From Planctomycetota bacterium (lineage in GTDB: Bacteria > Planctomycetota > JACOTG01), in assembly GCA_016178505.1 (NCBI GenBank), contig JACOTG010000100.1:1-42239 (forward strand): DNA of 42,239 nucleotides, read 5' to 3'. Every line of letters starts with the position of its first letter. Position 1 is the stretch's first letter. The translations under genes were made by a program, and so were the position numbers. Below the pieces are notes generated by a model that saw only the letters and a program-made list of their open reading frames with translations, was not told the origin of the DNA and did no database searches. This document shows, in pieces, positions 32,798 through 42,239 of this stretch.

Positions 32798-34339
32798 GTG
32801 AGATTCGCGTTGCTGGTCGCGCTCGCCGGGTCGTGCATCGGCTTCGTCTCGTGTGCGAAACGCCCTCCCTCGTCTTCGAGCAATCGCGTCGCCATCCAGA
32901 TCGCAAGCGGCTCACCCGTTCCCGACACGCTCTTCGGATTCAACTCCATTTGGCCGGGCGGTGCGCAGGGCGTGTGGGATTCGGCAACGCATCGCGTGCG
33001 ACCGGCGTTCGTTTCCGCGGCTCGAGATCTAGGCGTTCGATGCCTTCGCCACCCGGGCGGCACCCTGTCGCATCTCTACCACTTCGATCGGGCGATCGGC
33101 CCGATCTCGGAGCGCAAGCCGATCGCCAATGCGTTCACGAAGGACGAAACGGAGATCGTCGAGTTCGGTACCGACGAGTTCCTCGAGTTTTGCCGCGACG
33201 TTGGCGCCGTGCCGCTCATCGTCGTCGCGTACGCGGAGGGTTCACCGGAAGAAGCCGCGGCGTGGGTCGCGTACCTGAACGGGCGCGAGGGCGATCGCCG
33301 TGCGCTCGGCCGCGATGCCCGCGGCCGTGATTGGGGGACCGTGGGCGAGTGGGCCGCACGCCGAGCGAGAAACGGGCACGCCGCGCCGTACTCGGTCGGG
33401 CTTTTTGAGATTGGCAACGAGACGGACATGAAGCGGTTCGGATGCACGGTCGCCGAGTACGCGGCGCGGTTTGGTGCGTTCGCCGACGCCATGCGGGCCG
33501 TCGATTCCTCCATCCGCCTCATCGCCGCCGGGCACCGGGACGCGACGGGCGCCGGCGACGTGGACCGCGCCGCGGTGAACAATGGCGCCTTGCCTCCCGC
33601 GTGGAACGAGACGTTGTTGAAGACTTGCGGCGATCGCATCGATTTCGTGACGGTCCACTTCTACGGACCGGAGAGTGAACCCGACGACGAACGGCTCCTC
33701 GACGCGCCTCGGGCGCTGCGACAAGCGGTCGACGGAATTCGCGAGATCGCGCGACGGGTAGCGCCGAGCCGTGCGATCGACGTGGCGCTCACCGAGACCA
33801 ACGCCGGATTCCACACGAAGGACCGGGGCTTTTCCGCCGAGAACTCCTCGCCGCGCGCGGCGCTGTTCGTCGCCGCGACGTGGCTCGAGGCGTGGGACGC
33901 CCATATCCCGATCGTCGTCGTGCACACCCTGTGCGTCGAGCCCATCGCAACTCCCGGCCTCGAGGGCTGGCGTCACTTCGGCGTGCTCGTGCGTGACGGC
34001 GAGAGCGTGTCGAAGACGGCCGTGGGACGGGCGATGTCGGTCCTGGCGCGTGGCCTCGCGGGAGGGACGCGTCTCTCTGTCCGTGCGCCCGATGGAACGA
34101 TGGCGGCTGCCGTGAAACGTGCGGACGGGCGAGTGTCCGCCGTTGTCCTCTCGCGGTCGCGGCGGGCCCCTCGACGCATCGGATTCGACCTCGCGCCAGG
34201 CGGCGCGTGGCATCTCGTGGGGCACGAGCGATTCGACCTCGGGGGAAAGTCGGAGGCCGTCTCCGTTCCGACGACCAACGATGACGAACTCGACGTGGAG
34301 CCGATGAGCCTCCATCTCATGGAGTTCGCCCCGCGATGA
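32798..34339 (+). CDS. GH51-like glycoside hydrolase lipoprotein
   Basis: 513 residues from GTG 32798. The N-terminus is a lipoprotein signal with Cys19 in GFVSC, so the enzyme is probably membrane-anchored. A TIM-barrel of clan GH-A type is suggested by FGFNSIWPGG, CLRHPGGTLSHLYHF and FEIGNETDM. The last has the Asn-Glu acid/base pair Asn207-Glu208, as in alpha-L-arabinofuranosidases and other GH51-like enzymes. VTVHFYGPES and ALTETNAGF (Glu333 as candidate nucleophile) complete the pattern. A C-terminal beta domain (about 425-513) is also typical. A TATCCT at 32784-32789 suggests a very short leader. The exact substrate is not predictable. It overlaps the next gene by ATGA. Confidence 0.75.
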   Translation: MRFALLVALAGSCIGFVSCAKRPPSSSSNRVAIQIASGSPVPDTLFGFNSIWPGGAQGVWDSATHRVRPAFVSAARDLGVRCLRHPGGTLSHLYHFDRAIGPISERKPIANAFTKDETEIVEFGTDEFLEFCRDVGAVPLIVVAYAEGSPEEAAAWVAYLNGREGDRRALGRDARGRDWGTVGEWAARRARNGHAAPYSVGLFEIGNETDMKRFGCTVAEYAARFGAFADAMRAVDSSIRLIAAGHRDATGAGDVDRAAVNNGALPPAWNETLLKTCGDRIDFVTVHFYGPESEPDDERLLDAPRALRQAVDGIREIARRVAPSRAIDVALTETNAGFHTKDRGFSAENSSPRAALFVAATWLEAWDAHIPIVVVHTLCVEPIATPGLEGWRHFGVLVRDGESVSKTAVGRAMSVLARGLAGGTRLSVRAPDGTMAAAVKRADGRVSAVVLSRSRRAPRRIGFDLAPGGAWHLVGHERFDLGGKSEAVSVPTTNDDELDVEPMSLHLMEFAPR

Positions 34340-35292
34340 GGCCGGCGCTCGCGCTCGCTGCCGCGATGCTCGTCGCGGGATGCCACGGAACGGCCACATC
34401 GAGGGATGCCGAGGAAATCGGCGCGGACGTCGTCGCGCTCGTGCTCGGGACCGCGCAGGACGGCGGATTGCCGCAGGCGACCTGCCACTGCGATCGGTGC
34501 GATCGAGCGCGTCGCGATCCGGCGTTTCGCCGTCGCGTCGCGTGCCTGGGTCTCGTCGACCGGAGGGAAGGAAAGGCGTTCCTCGTCGACGCGACGCCCG
34601 ACTTTCGCGAGCAAGTGGAACGCCTTCAATCGGAGTTGCCCGATCGCTCTTGGGGCAGGAACCCGGTTGACGGAATCTGCCTCACGCACGCTCACGTCGG
34701 GCACTACGTCGGCCTCGTCGCGCTCGGCCGGGAGACGATGGGAAGTCGCGGCGTTCCTCTTTTCGCATCGCAACGAATGACCGAGTTCCTCGCACGGAAC
34801 GCGCCGTTCGAGCTTCTCGTGCGGCTCGGCAACGTCGAGCTGCACGCCGTCCTACCCGAGACGGCGCTGCGTCTCACGCCGCGTCTCACGGCGCGCGCGC
34901 ACCGAGTTCCTCACCGCGACGAATACACGGACACGTTCGCGTGGGAGATCGAAGGACCGAGCCGGCGTCTCCTTTGGCTTCCGGACATCGACCGGCTCGA
35001 GGACTGGCCGGAGCTCGACGCCACCCTCGCGCGCGTCGATGTCGCGTACGTCGATGGTACGTTCTTCTCGGGAGACGAGCTTCCCGGTCGGGACCTTCGG
35101 GAGGTTCCACACCCACGCATCGAGGAGAGCGCGGCGCTCTTGCAATCGAAGCGCGTCGGCCGCAATCCGGACGTCCGCTACGTCCACCTCAACCACTCGA
35201 ATCCGGCGGTGGACCCCGAATCGGCCGCGAGCCGCTGGATCGAAAACCAGGGCCTTCGAGTCGCCGCCGAAGGGGAGCGCATCCGGCTGTGA
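34336..35292 (+). CDS. PqqB-like metallo-beta-lactamase-fold lipoprotein
   Basis: 318 residues. The lipoprotein signal has LVAGC with Cys16. Then comes the PqqB-type opening VLGTAQDGGLPQ with the zinc-knuckle-like CHCDRC (Cys50, Cys52, Cys55) and FLVDATPDF. The metal motif is LTHAHVGHYVGL with His118, His120 and His123. The downstream VPHRDEYTDTFAWEI and WLPDIDRL supply further ligands, and VRYVHLNHSNP is a typical end. PqqB acts in PQQ cofactor synthesis, but no other pqq gene is in the window. Outside PQQ clusters many such proteins are simple MBL-fold hydrolases. Being exported and coupled to the glycoside hydrolase argues for an envelope hydrolase. Confidence 0.8.
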   Translation: MRPALALAAAMLVAGCHGTATSRDAEEIGADVVALVLGTAQDGGLPQATCHCDRCDRARRDPAFRRRVACLGLVDRREGKAFLVDATPDFREQVERLQSELPDRSWGRNPVDGICLTHAHVGHYVGLVALGRETMGSRGVPLFASQRMTEFLARNAPFELLVRLGNVELHAVLPETALRLTPRLTARAHRVPHRDEYTDTFAWEIEGPSRRLLWLPDIDRLEDWPELDATLARVDVAYVDGTFFSGDELPGRDLREVPHPRIEESAALLQSKRVGRNPDVRYVHLNHSNPAVDPESAASRWIENQGLRVAAEGERIRL

Positions 35293-35316
35293 AGCCGTCC
35301 GCCCGCGGCTGTTGCG

Positions 35317-35345
35317 TTGACTTGAAGAGTCGACCCCGATAGCAT
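35317..35345 (+). promoter_or_regulatory. Sigma-70-type promoter for the HEAT-receiver gene
   Basis: TTGACT (35317-35322) and TAGCAT (35340-35345) with the ideal 17-base spacer. The start codon lies 146 bases further on, leaving a long leader without an obvious structure. Confidence 0.55.
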
Positions 35346-35490
35346 GGCGCGGCCTTCCCGGATGTGAAGAACGGCTCGACGTTGCGCCGACGCGCTGGCG
35401 CCGGCTCAGGCGAATTCGTCCGCGCCTGGGCCCTGAGCCGAGTGGAAAGAAGGGTTGCCTTTTCCGGTGTCGTGCGCTCATCAGGAGAAG

Positions 35491-37713
35491 ATGATGAAGG
35501 ATCCACGTCGAGGGAGACTCGCTCTCCGGCTACTCCAATCATTGGCTTTCGGTGGACTGCTCGCCGTCGGGTCCGCCTTCACGGGCGTCGCGCCCGCTCG
35601 CGCATGGGCGCAAGAGGGGGGCGGTGACGAGCTGGATCAGCTCGCCGCCGAAACCACGCGGCTCGCCCGCGCCGGCAAGGACGACGAGGCGATCGCCAAG
35701 CTGAAGGAGTTCCTCGCGAAGGAGCCTACGGCCGAGCAGGCCTACAAGCTGCGCGATCGCATCGACAGTGGGATTTGGATTTCGCTGCTCGCGAAGGGCG
35801 GCGACGCGGAAAACATCGCGAAGCGCATCCTCGAGCTCGCGACCGGCGGCGAGCGGATGCATCGCGAAGATCCGGCTGCGATCAAGGCGGCCGTCCTCGA
35901 ACTTCGAAGCGACGATTACATCGCGCGCCGAAAGGCGGTCTCGACTCTCGTCAACCAAGCGGGCCCGTACTCGGTGCCGGCCCTCGTCGCGGCGCTCGCC
36001 GGGTCGCCCGACACCGATGTGCGTGCGACGATCTGCTACGCATTGTCGCTTCTCGGAAGCGAAGGGGTCTTGCCTTTGCTCCCGGTCCTGAAGAGCAGCG
36101 ACCCCGTCATCGTCAAGAACGCGATCACGATTCTCGAGAAATCGCATGACCCGCGCTCCGCGGGTGCACTCGCCACGGTCGCCGAGAAGCATCCCGATCC
36201 GACCGTGCAAAAGCACGCTCGCGAAGCGCTTTCGACAATCGAAGGAGCGTCGGGTCGATCCGCCCACGACCTCTGGCTCGGACTGGCGTCGCGCTATTAC
36301 GGCGCGAGCGCGAGCCCGATCAAGCAGGCCGGCATGACGTCGCCGATCTGGAATTGGACCGACCAGGGGCTCGTGAAGTCCGAGGTTCCTCGCGAGCTCT
36401 ACTGGCTTCGCCTCGCCGAAGACGCCGCACACGAGGCGCTGGCGGCGAGCCCGACGTCGATCGATGCGCGAGCCTGGCTCGTGCGTGCGCTCGTCAGTCA
36501 AGCGCACGTCGCTTCGATGGTGAACGTCTCGCTGGCGAACGACTCGAACCTCGCGCGCGCCATGGGGACCGATGCGATCGAGCGCGCGATCGAGACGGCA
36601 AAGGCGGACAACGATGCGGTCGGTCAGGCCGGAGCGGCAGAAGCGCTGGGCACCAACGAGGCGCAGGGACTCGATGCCATCAAATCCGCGATCGCGGCGG
36701 TCACCGCGTCCACGGGCCGGGGTCAAACCACGGACGATCCCGCGACGACCGTGAAGATCCTGATCGACGCCGTGGACCAGTCGGCGGTCCGTCACGTCCT
36801 CGTCATCGATCCGGACGACGATGCGCGCCGCAATCTCGTCGGCTTGCTCACCGATCAGGGTTTCTTCGCGGTCGGCGAAAAGGGCGGCCTTCGAGGCCTC
36901 GTCCGAACGAAGCGAAGCGCGCCTCCCGATCTCGTCATTCTCCGCGCCGAGATCCAGGACATCACGGCCGATCGCGTCGTGCGCGAGTTGCACGACGACT
37001 ATCGAACGAAGGACGTGCCCGTGCTGCTGGTTTCCGATGCGAAGGACCTCGAGAAGTTGAAGTCGATGTGGGGCGACAAGGTGAAGGGCGTGAAGCCGTG
37101 GCCCCTTCCGGTCACCGGCGGCGAAGTCGCCGATGCGATTCGAGCGATGCTCGGGCCCGAAACGAATCCCGCACGCCAGCAGGCCGACGCGGTCGCGGTG
37201 AAGGCGGCGGAGGCGCTCGCGGCGATCTCGGCGTCGCCGGAAGCTCGCGCGCAGTATCCGTTGGCTCCCGAAGACATCAAGCGGATCGGCCAGATGCTCG
37301 CCAAGAAGGACGAGATTCGAACCCCGCTCCTCGTGGCGCTCGGCGGGCTGGCGACTTCTCGTGACGTCGCCACGTCCGACGAGTTGCGCCGAATGATCGG
37401 CGACGCTTCGATCGCGGCGCCGGTTCGCGCGGCTGCCGCGCGCTCGCTCGGTCAGATTTGGGGCTCGAGCCCGGCTCCGGAAGAGGTGGTGCAGTCGCTC
37501 GCGTCCGCACTCGCGGACGCCGATGCGGCCGTCGCGAGCGCCGCGGGTGATGGTCTGCGCGTCGCGAACCTCTCACCCGAGAAGCGCTTGATGGTCTACG
37601 CGGCGCACAAGACGCCTGCGGACGTGCTGTCGGGCAAGAAGGCCGAAGGCGATGCCAAGCCGGAGGCCGGCGGCGATGCGCCGAAGGAAGACGCCGACTC
37701 GAACAAGAACTAG
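35491..37713 (+). CDS. Exported HEAT-repeat protein with an internal degenerate receiver domain
   Basis: 740 residues; AGGAG lies a few bases upstream of ATG 35491 (35494 also possible). The N-terminus is a signal peptide (RLLQSLAFGGLLAVGSAF, cut near ARAWA|QEG). Residues about 40-80 are TPR-like. Residues about 120-260 are HEAT repeats (YIARRKAVSTLVNQAG, DTDVRATICYALSLLG). Residues about 433-555 have a receiver fold pattern: VLVIDPDDDARRNLVGLLTD, PDLVILRAEIQDI, VPVLLVSDAKD, VKPWPLPV. Arg485 stands where the phospho-Asp should be. More HEAT repeats follow to about 690, then a charged low-complexity tail. A receiver on the periplasmic side cannot be phosphorylated by a normal kinase. It is probably a protein-protein interaction scaffold. 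Confidence 0.85.
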   Translation: MMKDPRRGRLALRLLQSLAFGGLLAVGSAFTGVAPARAWAQEGGGDELDQLAAETTRLARAGKDDEAIAKLKEFLAKEPTAEQAYKLRDRIDSGIWISLLAKGGDAENIAKRILELATGGERMHREDPAAIKAAVLELRSDDYIARRKAVSTLVNQAGPYSVPALVAALAGSPDTDVRATICYALSLLGSEGVLPLLPVLKSSDPVIVKNAITILEKSHDPRSAGALATVAEKHPDPTVQKHAREALSTIEGASGRSAHDLWLGLASRYYGASASPIKQAGMTSPIWNWTDQGLVKSEVPRELYWLRLAEDAAHEALAASPTSIDARAWLVRALVSQAHVASMVNVSLANDSNLARAMGTDAIERAIETAKADNDAVGQAGAAEALGTNEAQGLDAIKSAIAAVTASTGRGQTTDDPATTVKILIDAVDQSAVRHVLVIDPDDDARRNLVGLLTDQGFFAVGEKGGLRGLVRTKRSAPPDLVILRAEIQDITADRVVRELHDDYRTKDVPVLLVSDAKDLEKLKSMWGDKVKGVKPWPLPVTGGEVADAIRAMLGPETNPARQQADAVAVKAAEALAAISASPEARAQYPLAPEDIKRIGQMLAKKDEIRTPLLVALGGLATSRDVATSDELRRMIGDASIAAPVRAAAARSLGQIWGSSPAPEEVVQSLASALADADAAVASAAGDGLRVANLSPEKRLMVYAAHKTPADVLSGKKAEGDAKPEAGGDAPKEDADSNKN

Positions 37714-37755
37714 CGACAGGATCCGAACCGACAGTCGACTCACGGACTCACGCAC

Positions 37756-37795
37756 GCCGGCGTCGAGGGCTCGTCCCCGACGCCGGCTTGATTTC
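37756..37795 (+). terminator. Rho-independent terminator
   Basis: GCCGGCGTCG (37756-37765) pairs perfectly with CGACGCCGGC (37778-37787), a 10-bp GC stem with a 12-base loop. TTGATTT follows. It lies 43 bases after the HEAT-receiver gene stop and separates it from larC. Confidence 0.75.
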
Positions 37796-37876
37796 CGGCG
37801 TGGCGGCAAGCGACGCGAACGCGTCCGATGCTTGGGAATCGAATTCGACGACACTCAGAAACGGGAGACTTCCGAG

Positions 37877-39379
37877 ATGGGTTCGACGAGGCGCGCGGCA
37901 TTCATCGACTGCGTTTCCGGTGCGAGCGGCGACATGTTCCTGGGTGCCCTCCTCGATTGCGGGCTGCCGCTCGACGATCTTCGGCGGGAGCTCGGCAAGG
38001 TCGATCTTCCCGCCGGTAGCTACTCCATCGATTCGGCGCGCGTGACCCGCGGCGTCATCTCGGCGACGAAGGCGATCGTTCGCGTCGCCGGCGATCGCGG
38101 GTCGGAAGTCGCGATCAGCCATGGCCACGTGCACCAAGGGCGTGAAGCGGGCGGATCGCACGTCCTCATCCAGGGGCCCCAGCACGGTCACGGCCACGAG
38201 CATGCGCACGGCCACGAGCATGAGCACCCCCACGATCACGAGCACTCCCACGGCCACGAACATCCGGGCGCGCACGGTCACGAGAATGAGCACGGACATT
38301 CGCACGAGCACGGGCGCTCGCTTCGATCGATCCTGGACCTCCTTGCACGGAGCCGATTGAATCCACTCGCTCGCGATCGGGCCACGTCGATCTTCAAGCG
38401 ACTCGGAGAGGCCGAGGCGCGCGTGCACGGGACGACCGTCGCCGACGTGATTTTCCACGAAGTGGGCGCCGTCGATGCCATCGTCGACGTCGTCGGGACG
38501 GCCATCGGTTTCACCCTGCTCGGAGTTGATCGCTTCTTCGCGTCGGAGATTCCGCTCGGGAGCGGCGAGGTCGAGTGCCAACACGGGCGACTGCCGGTTC
38601 CAGCCCCCGCCGTCGTGAACCTCCTCCACGGCGCACACGTGCGATTTGGCGCCGGCACCGGCGAGCGCGTGACCCCGACGGGGGCGGCGATCCTGGCTGC
38701 GCTCGTCACCGACTTCGACGCGCAGCCGCGACTGCGCATCGAACGCGCCGGCTTCGGCGCGGGCGATCGGGACACGCCCGATCGCCCGAACGTGCTGCGG
38801 GTCGTCGTGGGAACCGAGAGCGAGCTGCTCGAAGCGGCATCGTCCCGCGTGGCCGTCCTCGAGACGAACCTCGACGATGCGTCGCCTCAAGTGATCGCGC
38901 ACGCGATGGAACGGCTCCTGGAATCGGGCGCGCTCGATGCGTTCGCGGAACCGATCCAGATGAAAAAGGGCCGGCTCGGCGTGAAGCTCTCCGTCATCGT
39001 GGAGCTCCATCGCATCGCGGAGACGGAAGCCATCCTCTTCCGCGAAACTCCGACGTTCGGCATTCGCCGCCACGAGTGCGACCGGACGACGCTTCGTCGG
39101 GACTGGCGGACGGTGGAGACCGCGTATGGTCCGGCGCGCGTGAAGATCGGGCGCCTCGGCGATGTCGAGGTGCGAGCGCCCGAGTACGACGACTGCCGCC
39201 AGCTGGCGGAAAAGAGCGGGGCGTCGATTCGCGACGTGATGGACGCCGTCGCCGACGCCGCCCGCCGCGCGATCGATCCGGCTCGCAACGTCATTCGAAG
39301 CGCGAGTTCGAAGCCCGCACGAGCTCCGAGCGCCAAGCCCAAGGATCATCGCCGGGGGGGACGAACTCGCAAGCGCTGA
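37877..39379 (+). CDS. larC: Nickel-pincer cofactor synthesis protein LarC
   Basis: 500 residues in one open frame; in some bacteria larC needs a programmed frameshift and here it does not. The start ATG 37877 gives the family opening FIDCVSGASGDMFLGALLD. LarC is the CTP-dependent cyclometallase that inserts nickel into the pyridinium cofactor of lactate racemase. Conserved stretches include FHEVGAVDAIVDVVG, PLGSGEVECQHGRLPVPAP, TPTGAAIL and NLDDASPQ. Residues about 81-146 are an exceptional histidine-rich loop with about 24 His (GHGHEHAHGHEHEHPHDHEH and onward). This is presumably a nickel store, longer than in most homologues by my recollection. larA, larB and larE are not in the window. 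The C-terminus is basic (KPARAPSAKP). Confidence 0.93.
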   Translation: MGSTRRAAFIDCVSGASGDMFLGALLDCGLPLDDLRRELGKVDLPAGSYSIDSARVTRGVISATKAIVRVAGDRGSEVAISHGHVHQGREAGGSHVLIQGPQHGHGHEHAHGHEHEHPHDHEHSHGHEHPGAHGHENEHGHSHEHGRSLRSILDLLARSRLNPLARDRATSIFKRLGEAEARVHGTTVADVIFHEVGAVDAIVDVVGTAIGFTLLGVDRFFASEIPLGSGEVECQHGRLPVPAPAVVNLLHGAHVRFGAGTGERVTPTGAAILAALVTDFDAQPRLRIERAGFGAGDRDTPDRPNVLRVVVGTESELLEAASSRVAVLETNLDDASPQVIAHAMERLLESGALDAFAEPIQMKKGRLGVKLSVIVELHRIAETEAILFRETPTFGIRRHECDRTTLRRDWRTVETAYGPARVKIGRLGDVEVRAPEYDDCRQLAEKSGASIRDVMDAVADAARRAIDPARNVIRSASSKPARAPSAKPKDHRRGGRTRKR

Positions 39380-39401
39380 TCGACTTGCGTCGAGCATGCG
39401 A

Positions 39402-39429
39402 TTGACGATGCGCGGCATCGTGGTAGGAT
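39402..39429 (+). promoter_or_regulatory. Sigma-70-type promoter for the SH3b protein gene
   Basis: TTGACG (39402-39407) and TAGGAT (39424-39429) with a 16-base spacer. About 170 bases of leader follow before the ATG. The -10 is followed by GCGC, as is the one at 35340 (TAGCAT then GGCGC). Confidence 0.5.
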
Positions 39430-39602
39430 GCGCCCCCGATTTCTTGCGGTTCCTGGGGACGAAGCCAACGTGCTTCGATCGGGCGGTTCATGTCTTCACG
39501 TTCGAGTGTTTCCGGCGCTGGAGCTCCGCGGACTTTCTCCGTCCGCATCCTGTCGAGCCACCGCCGGCTTCAATCGAAGGGCATATCGGGGAGGAATCTG
39601 TG

Positions 39603-40748
39603 ATGAGCGGGATTCGATCGTTCGGTTTCTGCGTTGCGATGTTCGGAGCGGTCGTGATCGCACGACCGGCGGCGGGCCATCCGCAAGACGGCGCCGCATC
39701 GCCGTCCGTCGGTGAGATCACCGGCGAATCGGTCAACTTGCGCGCTCAGAACTCGGAGTCCGCGTGGAGCCTGCGCAAGCTCGACAAGGGCGAGAAGGTC
39801 GTCATCTTGTCCGAGTCCGCGGGCTGGATGAAGGTCCGCGTTCCCCTCGGCTACACGTGCTGGGTCTCGAAGCCGTATGCGGAGCAGGGCGGCGACGGAT
39901 TCGTGACCCTGAATGCCGACCACGTGAACTTGCGCCCGGCGCCGTCGTCGAAGCAGTTCCCACTCGCTCAGCTCGACAAGGGGACGAAGATGCGTTTCGT
40001 TTCCGAATCGGACGAGTGGGTCGAAGTCGCGGCGCCGCCGGACCTGCCGGTCTGGGTCTCCGGTCAGTTCGTGAAGAACCTCGGCCCCGAGTCGTCGTTC
40101 AGCGCGGAGCTGAATCGGCTGACTGCAGAAGCCGAGCGTCGCTACGAATCCAAGCGAGCGGAAGCCAAGAAGGCCTCTGAAACCGCGAGCCGGGAAAAGG
40201 AAATCCACAAGAGCTTCCAAGCTGCCGAAGACCAGGTCGCCGTGGAAAACGCGAAGACGAACCCGGACTACGCTCCAGCACTCGCGCTCTATGATCAGGT
40301 CAAGACCTCGACGCAGGATGCGAGCCTTCGCGAAACCGTCAACTCGCGCATCGCAGAGATCGGCCGGCTGCAGAAGCTCCGCGAGGAACTGAACCAGGCG
40401 AAGGGAGTCGGCGACAAGTTGAAGTCGGAGCTGGCCGATGCGAGCAAGAAGTACGACGAAGAACTCGAGGGCCTGAAGCGCGTCGTCGAGCACAAAGAGC
40501 AGAAGCAGCTCGAAATCGGCTGGCTCGTTCGCCAACCGAAGCTCAACGTCAACCTCGGCGACAAATCGTCGCCCTCGTTTCGGCTCGTCAAGGGCGGCAC
40601 CACCCTGTGCTACCTCGAGAGCACGAAGTACGACCTCGGCGATTTCGTCGAGAAGCAAGTGGTCGTCGCGGGCGACATCGTTCGCAAGCCCGACCTCGAC
40701 ACGCGCCTCGTCGTGGTCCGCGAGTTGGAGGTCGTGTCGGCGAAGTAA
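39603..40748 (+). CDS. Exported SH3b x2 / coiled-coil protein
   Basis: 381 residues; ATG 39603 (GTG 39600 adjacent) with GGGGAGG about 8 bases upstream. The signal peptide is SFGFCVAMFGAVVIARPAAG, cut before HPQDG. Two bacterial SH3 (SH3b) domains follow at about 37-95 (GESVNLRAQNSESAW, GYTCWVSKPYA) and 100-165 (DHVNLRPAPSSKQF, LPVWVSGQFV). A long coiled coil of about 170-310 rich in Lys/Glu/Ala (RYESKRAEAKKASETASREK) comes next, then a beta-rich end (LNVNLGDKSSPSFRLVKGGT). SH3b domains usually bind peptidoglycan peptides, so a periplasmic envelope role is likely. No enzyme domain is seen. Confidence 0.82.
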   Translation: MSGIRSFGFCVAMFGAVVIARPAAGHPQDGAASPSVGEITGESVNLRAQNSESAWSLRKLDKGEKVVILSESAGWMKVRVPLGYTCWVSKPYAEQGGDGFVTLNADHVNLRPAPSSKQFPLAQLDKGTKMRFVSESDEWVEVAAPPDLPVWVSGQFVKNLGPESSFSAELNRLTAEAERRYESKRAEAKKASETASREKEIHKSFQAAEDQVAVENAKTNPDYAPALALYDQVKTSTQDASLRETVNSRIAEIGRLQKLREELNQAKGVGDKLKSELADASKKYDEELEGLKRVVEHKEQKQLEIGWLVRQPKLNVNLGDKSSPSFRLVKGGTTLCYLESTKYDLGDFVEKQVVVAGDIVRKPDLDTRLVVVRELEVVSAK

Positions 40749-40845
40749 TGCGTCGACTCGGACACCGGACGATTCGGCTGGCGAGAGGTGAGCCGACTCG
40801 GCCGCTGGTTGGGCATGGACGAGATTCGGTAGCTGTGTCGCGGTC

Positions 40846-42239
<1,394 letters not shown>

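Noticed and set aside
38179..38311. Short CACGAGCAT-type tandem repeats as a regulatory or mobile repeat
   Set aside because: They encode the His-rich loop of LarC in frame; codon-level repetition explains them.
40749..40845. Near-repeat of ACCGGACGATTCGG and ACCGGATCGTTCGG around the convergent stops
   Set aside because: The second copy overlaps the end of tgt and the pair does not form a stable hairpin; chance similarity is likely.

Overview
The window is a very GC-rich, densely coded stretch of a Gram-negative chromosome. It has several lipobox proteins and a complete inner/outer-membrane secretion or pilus machine. It also carries exported beta-propeller, HYR and FG-GAP proteins, a sulfatase-like lipoprotein and HEAT-repeat proteins. 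This mix resembles environmental Planctomycetota or a neighbouring phylum such as Myxococcota. That placement is inference: no rRNA, ribosomal protein or other marker gene is present.

Layout. (1) 2-418 is the end of an iron/cobalamin-type ABC ATPase. (2) 644-7427 holds three consecutive plus-strand genes for exported proteins that end in the same roughly 160-residue C-terminal module: a seven-bladed PD40 propeller plus eight HYR repeats plus IPT/TIG, a second seven-bladed propeller, and a broken FG-GAP gene. (3) 7490-8795 (minus) holds a decayed gene end and a helical exported protein. 9169-10377 is an exported protein of repeated carboxypeptidase-regulatory-like domains. (4) 10560-14035 is a metabolic operon: threonine aldolase, phosphohexomutase, SAM hydrolase and a small membrane protein, behind a good sigma-70-type promoter. 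(5) 14039-15592 (minus) is a sulfatase-fold lipoprotein lacking the formylglycine cysteine. A truncated P-loop gene start lies just upstream of it.

(6) 15940-31030 (minus) is the core of the window, a type II secretion/type IV pilus-like gene cluster. In transcription order it encodes a soluble PAS histidine kinase, a CheY-like receiver, GspE/PilB, a receiver-Fis regulator, GspF/PilC, two near-duplicate major pseudopilins, GspH-, GspJ-, PilX/GspK- and GspI-like pseudopilins, a PilM-PilN (GspL-like) fusion, PilO/GspM, PilP/GspC, a secretin with a long unusual C-terminal extension, and a small lipoprotein. Many junctions overlap by four bases, so the genes are probably translationally coupled. 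No prepilin peptidase gene is present here.

(7) From 31342 on the plus strand a second soluble kinase/receiver pair diverges from the first. It is followed by a GH51-like lipoprotein overlapping a PqqB-like metallo-beta-lactamase-fold lipoprotein, then an exported HEAT protein that contains a degenerate receiver domain. Next come LarC with a very histidine-rich loop and an SH3b/coiled-coil exported protein. (8) At the right edge (minus) are tgt and the end of a SpoIID/LytB-domain gene.

The most unusual points are the secretin fused to HEAT repeats and a degenerate metallopeptidase-like domain, the exported receiver-like domain without its phospho-acceptor, the beta domain shared by two adjacent pseudopilins, and the C-terminal module shared by three adjacent exported proteins beside a secretion locus. 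Together they suggest a lineage-specific export pathway with its own substrates. The link between the machine and these substrates is a hypothesis, not something the sequence proves.
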